Positions 43,605 to 51,521 of a stretch of 64,000 nt of DNA are shown here, one piece after another. This stretch comes from Fidelibacterota bacterium (GTDB lineage: Bacteria > Fidelibacterota > UBA8477 > JABMPR01). Positions within the stretch are counted from its first letter, which is position 1; the number at the start of each line of letters is the position of its first letter. The notes under the pieces are model-generated. The model was not told the origin of the DNA. It searched no databases and worked only from the letters and a program-made list of their open reading frames with translations. Where the stretch lies: positions 1-64,000 of the forward strand of contig JAERTJ010000151.1 of assembly GCA_016844945.1 (NCBI GenBank), in the 5' to 3' direction. Made by a program: the position numbers and the translations under genes.

Positions 43605-43648
43605 TTGCGTTTCATGTTGTACTGGTGTTATAGTAATGTAGAACACCA
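43605..43648 (+). promoter_or_regulatory. Promoter and palindromic operator of the gntR-ABC operon
   Basis: A weak -35 TTGCGT (43605-43610), an 18-bp spacer and TATAGT (43629-43634) form a plausible promoter. The -10 lies inside a 7-bp perfect inverted repeat, TGGTGTT (43623-43629) and AACACCA (43642-43648), separated by 12 bases. The position fits autorepression by the YtrA-type GntR protein encoded 17 bases downstream. Confidence 0.65.
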
Positions 43649-43664
43649 AAAGAGGTGAAAGAAA

Positions 43665-44033
43665 ATGAACTTTGATCAAAAAACACCGATCTATCAACAA
43701 CTGGCTGAATCTATTCGCCAGGATATTCTGACAGGATCGCTACCAGCAGAAGAAGCAATTCCATCTGTGAGGCAAATATCTGTAGAATATGGTCTGAATC
43801 CACAGACCGTTTTAAATGCCACCCAATTATTGATTCAGGAGGGTCTCTTGGAAAAAAGACGAGGTCTGGGCATGTTCGTCCAGAAAAGCGCACGTAAGCA
43901 ACTCAATGACAGTGCCAGCGAACGCTTTAAAAATGAAACCATACAGGCATTAGTGGAAGAAGCACAAATGCTTTCCATTTCCAGAAAAGACCTGATTGAT
44001 CTTATTCAACAGAACTATAAGGAGGGTGTCTAA
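43665..44033 (+). CDS. GntR-family repressor, YtrA subfamily
   Basis: 122 residues, the short form typical of the YtrA subfamily, which has a winged helix-turn-helix and only a small dimerisation tail. The DNA-binding domain spans about 8-75: YQQLAESIRQDILTG, then IPSVRQISVEYGLNPQTVLNATQLL and EKRRGLGMFV (quoted in part). The tail about 80-122 is helical with no ligand domain. YtrA-type regulators usually repress adjacent ABC exporter genes. Here the stop TAA overlaps the ATG of the ABC ATPase by one base (TAATG, 44031-44035). GAGGTG precedes the ATG. The palindrome overlapping the promoter is its likely operator. Confidence 0.9.
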   Translation: MNFDQKTPIYQQLAESIRQDILTGSLPAEEAIPSVRQISVEYGLNPQTVLNATQLLIQEGLLEKRRGLGMFVQKSARKQLNDSASERFKNETIQALVEEAQMLSISRKDLIDLIQQNYKEGV

Positions 44034-44890
44034 TGTCTACTCTCATTGATTTAAAAAATATCACCAAAAACTATGGTGATTTGAAAGCTCTTGATAATGT
44101 AAGCCTTGAAATATCACCCGGTCGTATTGTAGGTCTGGTCGGACCCAATGGCGCCGGTAAAACCACCTTGCTTCGGGCAATTACAGGTGAACTAGACTAT
44201 ACGGGCGAAGCAAAGGTATTGGATTTTGAACCACGTTCACAACGCGCTGATCTCATGACAAAAACAGGCGTCATCCATGATATAGCTGTCCTTCCATCCT
44301 GGATGAAAGTCGTTGAGCTTTTAAAATTTCTGGATGGCATCCACCCTGGATTTAACCGGTCGAAGGCAGAAACTTTTCTCAAAACCACGACCATCCCTAT
44401 GGACAAGAAGATCAAGACTTTGAGTAAGGGTATGAAAACTCAACTGCATCTGGCGGTCACCCTGGCTACAGATACTCAGCTCCTGATTCTAGATGAGCCT
44501 ACCCATGGTCTGGATATTCTCTTCAGAAAGCAACTCTATACCAGTGTACTCGAAGATTATTTCGATGAGGAGAAATCAATTCTTATCTCCACTCACCAGA
44601 TTGAAGAAGTAGAACACATCCTCAGTGATGTCATCTTTATCAATAAAGGCAAGATCTTGCTTCACGCCAGTATCGATGAACTCGGTGAGAGATTTACTCA
44701 ACTCACTGTACCTGCTGATCAGGCAGATGAACTGCGTGAACAACTCAAACCAATGAGTGAATACGGAATTCTGGGTCGACGTGTTTTCCTTTTGGAGAAT
44801 ACTGACAACAAAGCCCTGGTTGAATTGGGGGATATACAAACACCATCGGTCGCCGATATATTTGTTGCTCTCATGGGAGGTGAAGCATGA
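44033..44890 (+). CDS. ABC transporter ATPase (YtrB/CcmA-like)
   Basis: 285 residues. Walker A GPNGAGKTTLL near 39-49, Q-loop region about 75-90, signature LSKGMKTQL (near 128, LSKGM in place of LSGGQ, frequent in this subfamily), Walker B LLILDEPTHGLD (near 151-162) and switch histidine in ISTHQIEE (near 187). The C-terminal 60 residues form an extra regulatory-type domain. It would power the permease encoded next, with which it overlaps by four bases (ATGA, 44887-44890). Substrate unknown. Cell-envelope stress or antimicrobial export is the usual role of YtrA-regulated systems. Confidence 0.9.
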   Translation: MSTLIDLKNITKNYGDLKALDNVSLEISPGRIVGLVGPNGAGKTTLLRAITGELDYTGEAKVLDFEPRSQRADLMTKTGVIHDIAVLPSWMKVVELLKFLDGIHPGFNRSKAETFLKTTTIPMDKKIKTLSKGMKTQLHLAVTLATDTQLLILDEPTHGLDILFRKQLYTSVLEDYFDEEKSILISTHQIEEVEHILSDVIFINKGKILLHASIDELGERFTQLTVPADQADELREQLKPMSEYGILGRRVFLLENTDNKALVELGDIQTPSVADIFVALMGGEA

Positions 44891-45882
44891 AACCTTTAAT
44901 TGTTCTATTGAAACGTGAGTGGCTAGAGTGGAAACGCGTTGTCCTTGGCACCATCATCATTATAACATTCCTAAATCTGTTGATGCTGCTCTCAGTCTCA
45001 AGAGGTTCAGAATTTTTCCAGGATAAATTGGACCGGGATGGTGAAATCACACTCGATGATATCAAAATCAATGATGAGAAAATCGGCGATGTTAACATCC
45101 GCATGAATGGACACGATGTGGAAGTTACCATTGAGGGTGAAGCAAGCAAAAGTGTAGAGCAAGTTATGCAGGGTGTCGCAGCCCCTATGGCATTTGGGAT
45201 GCGTTTTGGAATGATGGGAACATTTGGTTTTGTATTGTTCCTCAGCTTATTCTACTTCTCCGATGCTGTCTACAAGGAACGCGCAGATAGCTCAACTTTG
45301 TTTTATCGATCTCTACCCTTGAATGATCATATGTTATTAGGATCTAAAATCGGCGCGGGTCTGATAGGAGTAATTGGGCTGACGTTATTCCTTTCGGTGG
45401 AATATTTGATTTTTATTCGAATTGCCATTTGGATTGTGGGTGAACCTTTTACTTCCCTGGCCGGTCTGGTGTTAAGTCATATTTCATATCTGGGCTTAGT
45501 ATGGGACTGGTTCTCATATCTACTTTTCGCAGCCATTCATATGGCCCCGTTAGCTCTCTTTCTCATGCTCGTGGGTGCCTATGTTAAAGGACGACCCCTC
45601 CTAATCGGTATAGGAGCTCCAATTCTCATATCCATCAGTTGGGCAATTATTTTCAAAAGTGCCGCTCTTTTCAATATCATTGGAAAATTCTTTTGGGGAT
45701 TCAACCAGGTTCTTATCGATCAGTGGGAAATGATGGAAAAGGGTTCTTTTAGTGACATCCAGGTGTATGGCAGTTTTTGGTCTTACATTTTCAACGTAGA
45801 TACCTTGATTTCTGTTTTGGTATCCGGCTTGCTTTATTACAGCTTGTGGTTGGTCTATCGTAAGAACATACCCACTGGATAA
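44887..45882 (+). CDS. ABC-2-type permease
   Basis: 331 residues with about six membrane helices: one near 18-38, then a charged extracytoplasmic insert (about 43-95, rich in Asp and Glu), then helices near 108-128, 150-178, 205-235, 238-262 and 300-322. The MKPLIVLLKREWLEWKR opening is typical of ABC-2 permeases with an N-terminal cytoplasmic lead. It is the membrane partner of the preceding ATPase, starting inside that gene's stop. It has no recognisable substrate signature. The acidic loop is unusual in length for this family and could contact a periplasmic partner such as the product of the next gene. Confidence 0.85.
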   Translation: MKPLIVLLKREWLEWKRVVLGTIIIITFLNLLMLLSVSRGSEFFQDKLDRDGEITLDDIKINDEKIGDVNIRMNGHDVEVTIEGEASKSVEQVMQGVAAPMAFGMRFGMMGTFGFVLFLSLFYFSDAVYKERADSSTLFYRSLPLNDHMLLGSKIGAGLIGVIGLTLFLSVEYLIFIRIAIWIVGEPFTSLAGLVLSHISYLGLVWDWFSYLLFAAIHMAPLALFLMLVGAYVKGRPLLIGIGAPILISISWAIIFKSAALFNIIGKFFWGFNQVLIDQWEMMEKGSFSDIQVYGSFWSYIFNVDTLISVLVSGLLYYSLWLVYRKNIPTG

Positions 45883-45913
45883 CTTCAAAGTGTTGAGAGA
45901 AAGAGAGAGTTAA

Positions 45914-46735
45914 ATGAAAACAAAAACCGCTTTAGCCATCGCTGTCTTGTTAGGATTCTTTGCTTACACACTGCCTCTATATGCTGATAGTAAGGAGTAT
46001 CATCTTGAGGAAAAGACTGTAATCGATATACCCGTTGTAGGTAAGATAACCACGAAAACAAGTACCTATCTTTCAGGCTGTAAACTCAAAGAGACGACCA
46101 ACCTTAAGCTGCACAATGCCCTGGTAAATATAGTAAGTGATTCTGACGGGAAGAGTAAAGAAATTCTCCTGTCCAATTTATGTGATGAGATTCAGTGGCG
46201 CTACGACAATGAAAGTGAGACTTTTAACTCACTTTCATTTGAAGAAGTTCGTGGAAATAGTGAGCTGGATGATGAAGATTCTGAGGTTCATATTGATATG
46301 GAGTCAGATCAATATGATATAGATAATCTACCCAAGATGATACGAGATATTCAGGGCTATAAAAAAAATATAAATGGCTTCAAGGCTCGCAAAGTTGTCA
46401 CCACTGTGTATCCTGAAGATTCAGACAACCGGATTATTGTTGAAGAGTATTATTCCAATAGTTCCAGGGCACTCTCAAAAATTACAAAAGCCCGAGAAGA
46501 CCTTAACATGAAATTGGGGTACAATGAAGACCATATCGAAGGCGTACCTACGCTGATAAACGTTGTTTACGAGTCTCTTAAAAAAGATCATGAATGGTCA
46601 CGTCCAGAGGGTGAAGTTGTCCGCTTTGTCATCCGTCTCCTGGATGAAGATGATGATGATATATTCACTATGAAATATGATGTTTTGGAGGCTGAAACAA
46701 GCAAGTACCAGGAGAAACATTTCGCATTAAAATAG
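45914..46735 (+). CDS. Secreted acidic protein, unknown
   Basis: 273 residues. Signal peptide 1-24 (ALAIAVLLGFFAYTLPLYA). The mature part is strongly acidic, with Asp/Glu runs at about 112-125 and 250-255, and alternates beta strands (HLEEKTVIDIPVVGKITTKTST, quoted in part) with a helical segment. A single cysteine pair (SGCKLKE, NLCDEI) could form a disulphide. I do not recognise the family; the strand pattern recalls periplasmic DUF4412-like proteins, but this is weak. It lies 31 bases after the permease gene, so it is probably part of the same operon and may be a periplasmic component. Confidence 0.65.
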   Translation: MKTKTALAIAVLLGFFAYTLPLYADSKEYHLEEKTVIDIPVVGKITTKTSTYLSGCKLKETTNLKLHNALVNIVSDSDGKSKEILLSNLCDEIQWRYDNESETFNSLSFEEVRGNSELDDEDSEVHIDMESDQYDIDNLPKMIRDIQGYKKNINGFKARKVVTTVYPEDSDNRIIVEEYYSNSSRALSKITKAREDLNMKLGYNEDHIEGVPTLINVVYESLKKDHEWSRPEGEVVRFVIRLLDEDDDDIFTMKYDVLEAETSKYQEKHFALK

Positions 46736-46900
46736 AATGCTTTACATTTATCAATAGATGATATAAAGTAATGTAATTTGGAATGACTAAATGGCATATT
46801 GATTGCCGATGTAATAACCAAGGTGGTGAGTGGGATCGGCTCACCATCTACCTATAAAAATGACACCTATACCGATCCTCAATTGCAAGGGGTTTATCTC

Positions 46901-47695
46901 ATGGAAAACATTTCATTTCTTCAAAGGATTGTAAATCTTTTTTTTACACCCAGCAGAGCTTTCGATGGAATAGCTGAAGGGGTTTCATACAAAGATTGGC
47001 TCTATCCCATGATTATCGTCATGCTTGGTATTGTCATTCTACCCCTCTTTTTTAGAGATGTCAGTTTCTATGAAGCTGATGAGCGCCTCGCACGCGTGGA
47101 ACGATCAATCGCGAATAACCCTGATATGCCTGAGGAAACAAAACTTCAAGTTCAAGAGAACATGGCTGAGGCAAGACAGAAAATCGATGATTCAAGAGAC
47201 AATCCCTTTGCCCTGAGAAATCTGTGGGGTTATCTACTCGTACCCGTCATGCTGTTTGTAATGTGTGCCTTCTTCGCTGCCATTTTATTGATGGTTGGAA
47301 ATTTTGGGATGGGTGGTAAAATTAAATTCTTCCAGATGTTTACCATGGTGATGCTTACCTATCTCATAAGTGGAAATGGAATGTTTATGAATCTGACACC
47401 TGGGGTAGGAACACTTGAACTAATTGTTAAAACGCCACTCATCATTGTCAAAGAATCCACAAACATGTTTTTAAGCCCAGGTCTGATATTCGATGAGTTA
47501 GATACTTTTCTAAAGCACTTTATCAACCAATTTGACATCTTCAAGATTTGGGGTGTCATTGTCATGGGCTTTGGCTTTGCAAAACTATATAACAAACCCA
47601 CCTCAACTGGGATCATTGCCGTCAGCCTTCCTTGGCTTATTCTGGTCGCTATTGGAGGCGCACTCATGAGAGCCAATTCTCTGGGTATGGGCTAA
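46901..47695 (+). CDS. Yip1-family membrane protein
   Basis: 264 residues from the ATG at 46901, which has AAGGGG eight bases upstream. An upstream TTG-initiated extension is less likely. The opening SFLQRIVNLFFTPSRAFDGIAEG is the typical Yip1 lead (phenylalanine-rich helix ending in P-x-x-x-F; quoted in part). Five membrane helices follow, with a charged cytoplasmic segment (about 60-110) between the first and second. Function in bacteria is unknown; Yip1 proteins often neighbour RND- or ABC-type export genes in Bacteroidota-like genomes, as here. The 165-bp gap before it shows no terminator. Confidence 0.8.
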   Translation: MENISFLQRIVNLFFTPSRAFDGIAEGVSYKDWLYPMIIVMLGIVILPLFFRDVSFYEADERLARVERSIANNPDMPEETKLQVQENMAEARQKIDDSRDNPFALRNLWGYLLVPVMLFVMCAFFAAILLMVGNFGMGGKIKFFQMFTMVMLTYLISGNGMFMNLTPGVGTLELIVKTPLIIVKESTNMFLSPGLIFDELDTFLKHFINQFDIFKIWGVIVMGFGFAKLYNKPTSTGIIAVSLPWLILVAIGGALMRANSLGMG

Positions 47696-47742
47696 ATTTT
47701 ACTAACTCTAACATCATTTAATACTTTAGAATAGGATTATTT

Positions 47743-49014
47743 ATGCGTTCAAAAATAATAGGATCACTTGCTCTCATTGTGTTCTGCTTGCCCATGATCA
47801 GCCTTGGACAGGCCAGTACCCCTCTTACTCTGGATGACTGTATTCAAATTGGATTAGAATACAACCAGTCATTAAGAATCAACCGCTTCGAAACGGATCG
47901 AAGTGTATCACAGGCAAAAAGCAATATTGGACTCGTGCTCCCAGTCGTGAATTTTTCCGTCACAGGCAGCAATTCTGATGTTGCAAGCACGGGCTGGAAT
48001 ACAGGCTATTCAAGCAGTTTATCCCTATCCCAAAACATCTGGGATGGTGGGGTTTGGCTGAATACGCTTAAATCTGCGAAAGTCGCCCAACATGCAGCCA
48101 GCATCCAATATGAGAGTTATGAAGTCAATACGATTTACCAGATTAAGGCTGCTTATTATAACTATCTCTCTACCCAACAATTACTGGATGTCTACAAAGA
48201 GAATATGACCACCAGTAATTATCAGCACCAGTTAACCCTGGAACGTTTCAAACTGGGAGCAGCCTCACAAAATGATACTCTGAGAACACGAGTAAATATT
48301 GAGCGGTCACGTCTTCAAATTGTCAATGGTGAAGTCGATCTGCAGTCGAAAGCCCGTAACTTAAATATCATTCTTGGTCGCGATTGGGATAGTCCTCTAA
48401 GTCTGGCAGAACCTGTCTGGGAGTCTGTAAATATCCCCGATAAGGAAAGCATTATCGCTGATGTAATCAATTCTAACCACGAGCTACAACTACTAGAACA
48501 AAACAAGACTATCTCTGAGTATAACGTGAAAATCGCCAGAGCGGGCTACATGCCTTCATTGGGAGTCTCCGCATCCTATGGAACCTCTGGTGCCTCATCT
48601 ATGGGTGATATGTATGGAGAATTAAATTCATCAAAGTCCACTGGGTTTACGTTGAGTTGGAATCTATTTAATGGAACACGCACCAGTAGAGGAGTTGAGC
48701 AGGGTAAAATCAATGCCAAGCTGGCAGTAGAAAACTATGATCTCTCAGAACGTAAACTACGCAAAGAGCTGGCTCAGACACTGCAGCAGATGGATGCCCT
48801 TCAAGAGTCTGTAGAGATTTCACAGCTAATCCTGACAGCCTCTGAACAAGACCTACTTCTGGCACAGGAACAGTACAAAATTGGATCACTCTCCATCCTG
48901 GATGTCCTGAGAATTACTGCAAGCTACGAGGACGCAAAATCCAATCTGATTCGCACGCAGCACAATTTGAAAATTGCCGAGGCTGGCTTACTCCAGCTCA
49001 TGGGTAAGCGCTAG
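47743..49014 (+). CDS. TolC-family outer-membrane efflux protein
   Basis: 423 residues. Signal peptide 1-22 (LALIVFCLPMISLG). Two tandem TolC-type repeats: LTLDDCIQIGLEYNQSLRI near 28-46, then long heptad-rich helices, strands with VLPVVNFSVTGS and SLSQNIWDGG, and the second repeat opening ISEYNVKIARAGYMPSLGVSASYG (near 257, quoted in part). Ends with AEAGLLQLMGKR. It forms the outer-membrane channel of a tripartite exporter together with the HlyD-type adaptor and MacB-type permeases encoded directly downstream. The next gene starts eight bases after its stop. Confidence 0.92.
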   Translation: MRSKIIGSLALIVFCLPMISLGQASTPLTLDDCIQIGLEYNQSLRINRFETDRSVSQAKSNIGLVLPVVNFSVTGSNSDVASTGWNTGYSSSLSLSQNIWDGGVWLNTLKSAKVAQHAASIQYESYEVNTIYQIKAAYYNYLSTQQLLDVYKENMTTSNYQHQLTLERFKLGAASQNDTLRTRVNIERSRLQIVNGEVDLQSKARNLNIILGRDWDSPLSLAEPVWESVNIPDKESIIADVINSNHELQLLEQNKTISEYNVKIARAGYMPSLGVSASYGTSGASSMGDMYGELNSSKSTGFTLSWNLFNGTRTSRGVEQGKINAKLAVENYDLSERKLRKELAQTLQQMDALQESVEISQLILTASEQDLLLAQEQYKIGSLSILDVLRITASYEDAKSNLIRTQHNLKIAEAGLLQLMGKR

Positions 49015-49022
49015 GGGTTATC

Positions 49023-50267
49023 ATGTCCAAAAAGAAAATTATTATCATCATACTTGCCGTGGTATTGGTCGGTGTCATTGGCTTCTTTGCTGTAAAAAAA
49101 GAGCAGGGAAGTACAAAAGATGTCCAATCTGATACCGTTGAACGTGGACAGGTCGTACATAAAGTTGCTGCTTCTGGGCGCATACAGCCTGTAGTTGAAG
49201 TAGATGTAAGTGCTGATGTAGCTGGACGTGTCATCAAAATGGCTGTCAAAGAAGGTGATTGGGTTGAAAAGGGTCAATTCCTGGCTCAACTGGATGCAAC
49301 GCGTTACAAAGCAGATGTGGACCGCGCAGAGCAGGTTTTAGCATCAGCAGAGGCTTCACTCTCCCTGGCTGAGTTGGAAATGAAGCAGCAAGCTGAACTT
49401 TTTCAGAAAAAATTGGTCAGCGAGCTCGTTTATCAAGGTGTACTGGTCCGCTACCAGCAGGCAATGTCTGCCAAAAAACAAGCCCTGGCAGCTCTGGCAC
49501 AATCAAAAGACAATTACAATAAAACAATCATGTTCGCCCCCATGTCTGGAACGGTCACCCTGGTTAATAAGGAAATTGGTGAAATGGCGCTTGGGTCCGC
49601 CTTTAGTCGCGATATCATCATGATTATTGCTGACCTGAATGAGATGGAAGTGTTGGTCGATGTCAATGAGAATGATGTGGTTGATGTTGCCCTGGGTGAT
49701 ACTTCAGAAATTGAAATTGATGCCCTCCAGGACACAATGTTCCAGGGAATTGTAACGGAAATTGCACACAGTGCTCAGAATACTGGTGGTGGAAGTCTTG
49801 ACCAGGTGACAAACTTTAAAGTCCAGATCAGACTCTTAAACCCACCAAAAGAAATACGTCCAGGTATGTCAGCCGCCGTGGATATCCGGGCTGATGTTCG
49901 TGATGATGTACTTTATGTTCCTATCCAGAGTGTAACCATGCGTAAGCCAAGGCAACTCGAAGAGAAACAGGACAAAGAGCTAAGTCGAGTAGATAGCTCC
50001 CTGAATGAGGAAGAAGAGGACTTGGAACCCGTTGAAGTCGTTTTTGTTCTGGTGGAAAGCGAAAAGGGCAAAGGGAAAGAGGTCGTTCAGCGTGAGGTAA
50101 TCACTGGCATCATTGGGGAACGTGACTTTGAGATTATCTCAGGTCTTGAACTTGATGATGAGGTCGTAACAGGTCCATATAAAGAAATTAGTCGTGGGTT
50201 GAATGATGGTGACAAAGTCAAAGTTACAAAGCGTAAGAAATTCAATGCGAATGAGAGTAAGAAGTAG
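49023..50267 (+). CDS. MacA/HlyD-type periplasmic adaptor
   Basis: 414 residues. One N-terminal membrane anchor at about 5-24. Then the barrel-sandwich half-motif PVVEVDVSADVAGRVIKM...VKEGDWVEKGQFLAQLD (about 55-95, in parts), a coiled-coil hairpin at about 100-165, the second half-motif TIMFAPMSGTVTLVNKEIGE (about 169-187, in part), and beta-barrel and membrane-proximal domains to the end. An extra acidic insert, KQDKELSRVDSSLNEEEEDLEP (about 316-338, in part), interrupts the last domain. It links the inner-membrane MacB-type permeases to the TolC channel. It starts eight bases after the TolC gene and is followed by the ATPase after nine. Confidence 0.92.
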   Translation: MSKKKIIIIILAVVLVGVIGFFAVKKEQGSTKDVQSDTVERGQVVHKVAASGRIQPVVEVDVSADVAGRVIKMAVKEGDWVEKGQFLAQLDATRYKADVDRAEQVLASAEASLSLAELEMKQQAELFQKKLVSELVYQGVLVRYQQAMSAKKQALAALAQSKDNYNKTIMFAPMSGTVTLVNKEIGEMALGSAFSRDIIMIIADLNEMEVLVDVNENDVVDVALGDTSEIEIDALQDTMFQGIVTEIAHSAQNTGGGSLDQVTNFKVQIRLLNPPKEIRPGMSAAVDIRADVRDDVLYVPIQSVTMRKPRQLEEKQDKELSRVDSSLNEEEEDLEPVEVVFVLVESEKGKGKEVVQREVITGIIGERDFEIISGLELDDEVVTGPYKEISRGLNDGDKVKVTKRKKFNANESKK

Positions 50268-50276
50268 GGTTAGCCC

Positions 50277-50975
50277 ATGCCATTAATTCAAGTCACAGAC
50301 CTCTATAAAATTTACCAAATGGGTAATTCGGAGGTTCGCGCGCTGGATGGTGTCACAGTCTCCATTGAGCAAAATGAATATCTTTCCATTATGGGTCCAT
50401 CCGGGTCAGGAAAATCAACTCTAATGAACCTTTTAGGCTGTCTGGATACACCAACAAGTGGTGACTTTTTAATGGATGGAATCAACGTTGCCAGTATGAG
50501 TGACGATGAGTTAGCCCATATCAGAAATAAAAAAATTGGGTTTGTGTTCCAGACCTTCAATTTGCTTCCAAAATCAACCAGCCTTCGTAATGTTGAGTTA
50601 CCCCTCATTTATAATGGCGAGATCAAAGCAAAAGAACGCAAGGGCATGGCGATTAAAGCGCTTGAAAGAGTAAATCTGGGGGATCGCGTTGACCATAAAC
50701 CCAATGAACTCTCAGGAGGTCAAAGACAACGAGTCGCTGTTGCAAGGGCATTGGTTAATAACCCTGCCATCATCCTTGCTGATGAGCCGACCGGAAACCT
50801 GGATTCTAAAACCGGTGAAGAGATCATGTCACTCTTTGATGAACTCCACCGCCAGGGCAATACCATTATTTTGGTCACCCACGAGGAGCACATCGCCGAA
50901 CACGCCAACCGTGTGGTGAGACTCCTGGATGGAAAAATCGCCTCCGATGAACCCACATCCAGAGTAGGTAAATAG
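50277..50975 (+). CDS. MacB/LolD-type ABC ATPase
   Basis: 232 residues, the size of a stand-alone MacB/LolD ATPase. Walker [13 protein letters not shown] (near 39-50), Q-loop [11 protein letters not shown] (near 91-101), signature [15 protein letters not shown] (near 145-159), Walker [14 protein letters not shown] (near 165-177), and H-loop [10 protein letters not shown] (near 201). It powers the two FtsX-type permeases that follow, but those genes are now separated from it by a 0.5-kb GxxExxY unit. Its TAG stop overlaps the GTG at 50975 of that inserted gene. Confidence 0.93.
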   Translation: MPLIQVTDLYKIYQMGNSEVRALDGVTVSIEQNEYLSIMGPSGSGKSTLMNLLGCLDTPTSGDFLMDGINVASMSDDELAHIRNKKIGFVFQTFNLLPKSTSLRNVELPLIYNGEIKAKERKGMAIKALERVNLGDRVDHKPNELSGGQRQRVAVARALVNNPAIILADEPTGNLDSKTGEEIMSLFDELHRQGNTIILVTHEEHIAEHANRVVRLLDGKIASDEPTSRVGK

Positions 50976-51412
50976 TGCTTCTGGAAAACCACCAAGACAC
51001 AAAAACACAAAGGGGCACAAAGAAATTTGAGGCACTTTCAGAACAGCAAGAATTGATAGCACAAAAAATTGTGGATGCAGCATACACTGTGCATAAAAAT
51101 CTTGGACCTGGTCTGTTAGAAAAAGTGTATGAAGTCTGTTTCTGCCACGAGCTCAAGAAACGTGGATTGAAATTTGAAAATCAAACATTTTTCCCGATCA
51201 ACTATGATGGAATTGTCTTTCAAGAAGGGCTTCGGCTAGATGTATTGGTTGAAGATTCCATAATTTGTGAATTGAAAGCGGTTAATGAAGTTAACCAAGT
51301 TTGGAAAGCCCAGATTCTCAGTTATCTCAAGTTATTAGATAAAAGATTAGGTTTCATTATCAATTTCAATGTTCCAACCATCAACCAAGGGATAAAACGG
51401 ATAATCCTGTAA
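50975..51412 (+). CDS. GxxExxY protein, inserted in an ABC exporter operon
   Basis: 145 residues in the frame starting GTG 50975 (overlapping the ATPase stop); the true start may lie further in, for example TTG near 51053. The family motif is G46-x2-E49-x2-Y52 (GPGLLEKVYE). Family-conserved RLDVLVEDSIICELKAV (near 89-105) resembles a PD-(D/E)XK-like beta-strand pair with E and K, so a nuclease-like fold is conceivable. The first 18 residues (ENHQDTKTQRGTKK) are encoded by the flanking repeat itself. The gene sits between repeat copies in opposite orientation and splits the ATPase from its permeases. Function of the family is unknown; some genomes carry many copies. Confidence 0.8.
   Translation: MLLENHQDTKTQRGTKKFEALSEQQELIAQKIVDAAYTVHKNLGPGLLEKVYEVCFCHELKKRGLKFENQTFFPINYDGIVFQEGLRLDVLVEDSIICELKAVNEVNQVWKAQILSYLKLLDKRLGFIINFNVPTINQGIKRIIL
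50986..51026 (+). repeat. Left inverted-repeat arm of the GxxExxY unit
   Basis: AACCACCAAGACAC (from 50987) followed by further A/C-rich repeats CAAAAACACAAAGGGGCACAAAG. It is a copy of the left arm of the family seen at 29367 and 55876. It lies inside the reading frame of the GxxExxY gene. Confidence 0.8.
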
Positions 51413-51465
51413 ATGAAAATTTTAGAACCTAAATCAATAAACACAAATCTAGTTTGCTTTCAATT

Positions 51466-51508
51466 CACTTCTTTTGTGAATTTTAGTGCCTTAGTGGTTT
51501 CGTGGTTA
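51466..51508 (-). repeat. Right inverted-repeat arm of the GxxExxY unit
   Basis: TTTTGTGAATTTTAGTGCC, then TTAGTGGTTTCGTGGTTA (to 51508), the opposite-orientation counterpart of the left arm: read on the minus strand it begins TAACCACGAAACCACTAAGGC. It ends 14 bases before the permease start. Confidence 0.8.
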
Positions 51509-51521
51509 AAAGTATCCTGAT

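Noticed and set aside
46799-46900. TTG-initiated N-terminal extension of the Yip1 protein
   Set aside because: The extension has no hydrophobic or family-like sequence, and a good ribosome binding site precedes the ATG at 46901.
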